Translations under genes and position numbers: made by a program
From: Flavobacteriales bacterium UBA7612
Lineage (GTDB): Bacteria; Bacteroidota; Bacteroidia; Flavobacteriales; Weeksellaceae
Length of the DNA: 5,334 nucleotides
Reading direction: 5' to 3'
Assembly (NCBI GenBank): GCA_002484335.1
Contig: DLJQ01000022.1
Location: 165,990 to 171,323, forward strand
Shown: one piece after another, positions 5,231-5,334 of the stretch
How positions within the stretch are numbered: the first letter of the stretch is position 1
How the letters are laid out: the number at the start of each line of letters is the position of its first letter
Notes under the pieces: model-generated
Seen by the model: only the letters and a program-made list of their open reading frames with translations
Databases searched by the model: none
What the model was told of the DNA's origin: nothing

Positions 5231-5334
5231 CTTGTAAAAACATGATATTGTTTTATTTTATTCTAAATATTTTATTTTTCTTTAATAGCAAAATTTTGAT
5301 AAAATATCACTAAAAATAATAACAAAAGAGGCTA

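Noticed and set aside
5125..5313. A 62-codon plus-strand frame overlapping the start of sdaA, Phe/Ile/Leu-rich like a membrane peptide
   Set aside because: It overlaps the sdaA N-terminus and promoter, its hydrophobicity follows from T-rich DNA, and no promoter or start context supports it.

Overview
The window is a low-GC chromosomal segment that looks like Bacteroidota, most likely a Flavobacteriaceae member. The grounds are the AT-rich, Lys/Ile/Asn-rich proteins, the absence of Shine-Dalgarno sequences before the genes, and copies of the Bacteroidota promoter element TAnnTTTG upstream of genes. All four supported genes lie on the minus strand, so the window is transcribed from right to left.

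Layout in transcription order: (1) sdaA (5188-3773), an iron-sulfur L-serine ammonia-lyase with its own TATATTTG promoter element. (2) An intergenic stretch of about 245-280 bases holding a weak sdaA hairpin, a clear promoter (TTG-N22-TACATTTG) and a long structured leader for the next gene. (3) deaD (3494, or possibly 3527, to 1653), a DEAD-box RNA helicase with a DbpA-type RNA-binding domain and an Arg/Gly-rich tail, closed by a perfect terminator hairpin. (4) A 321-base gene-free stretch (1332-1652) with that terminator, a second perfect hairpin, a 74-base palindromic element resembling dispersed intergenic repeats of Bacteroidota, and two short palindromes next to the following start. (5) A pair of uncharacterised genes 29 bases apart: a TPR-like 290-residue protein starting at GTG (1331-459) and a 126-residue protein (429-49). 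The latter faintly resembles a module attached to some HNH endonucleases.

sdaA and deaD are housekeeping genes (serine to pyruvate; RNA remodelling and ribosome assembly, often cold-induced), each apparently with its own promoter. They are neighbours rather than a functional unit. The left third is markedly more AT-rich, lacks recognisable function and has the look of accessory DNA.

I found no clear new multi-gene system. The signals most worth a second look are the hairpin that places one candidate deaD start codon in its loop and the other just past its base, the intergenic palindromic element, and the unidentified left-hand gene pair. The last ~100 bases (5231-5334) are AT-rich with no gene I can support.
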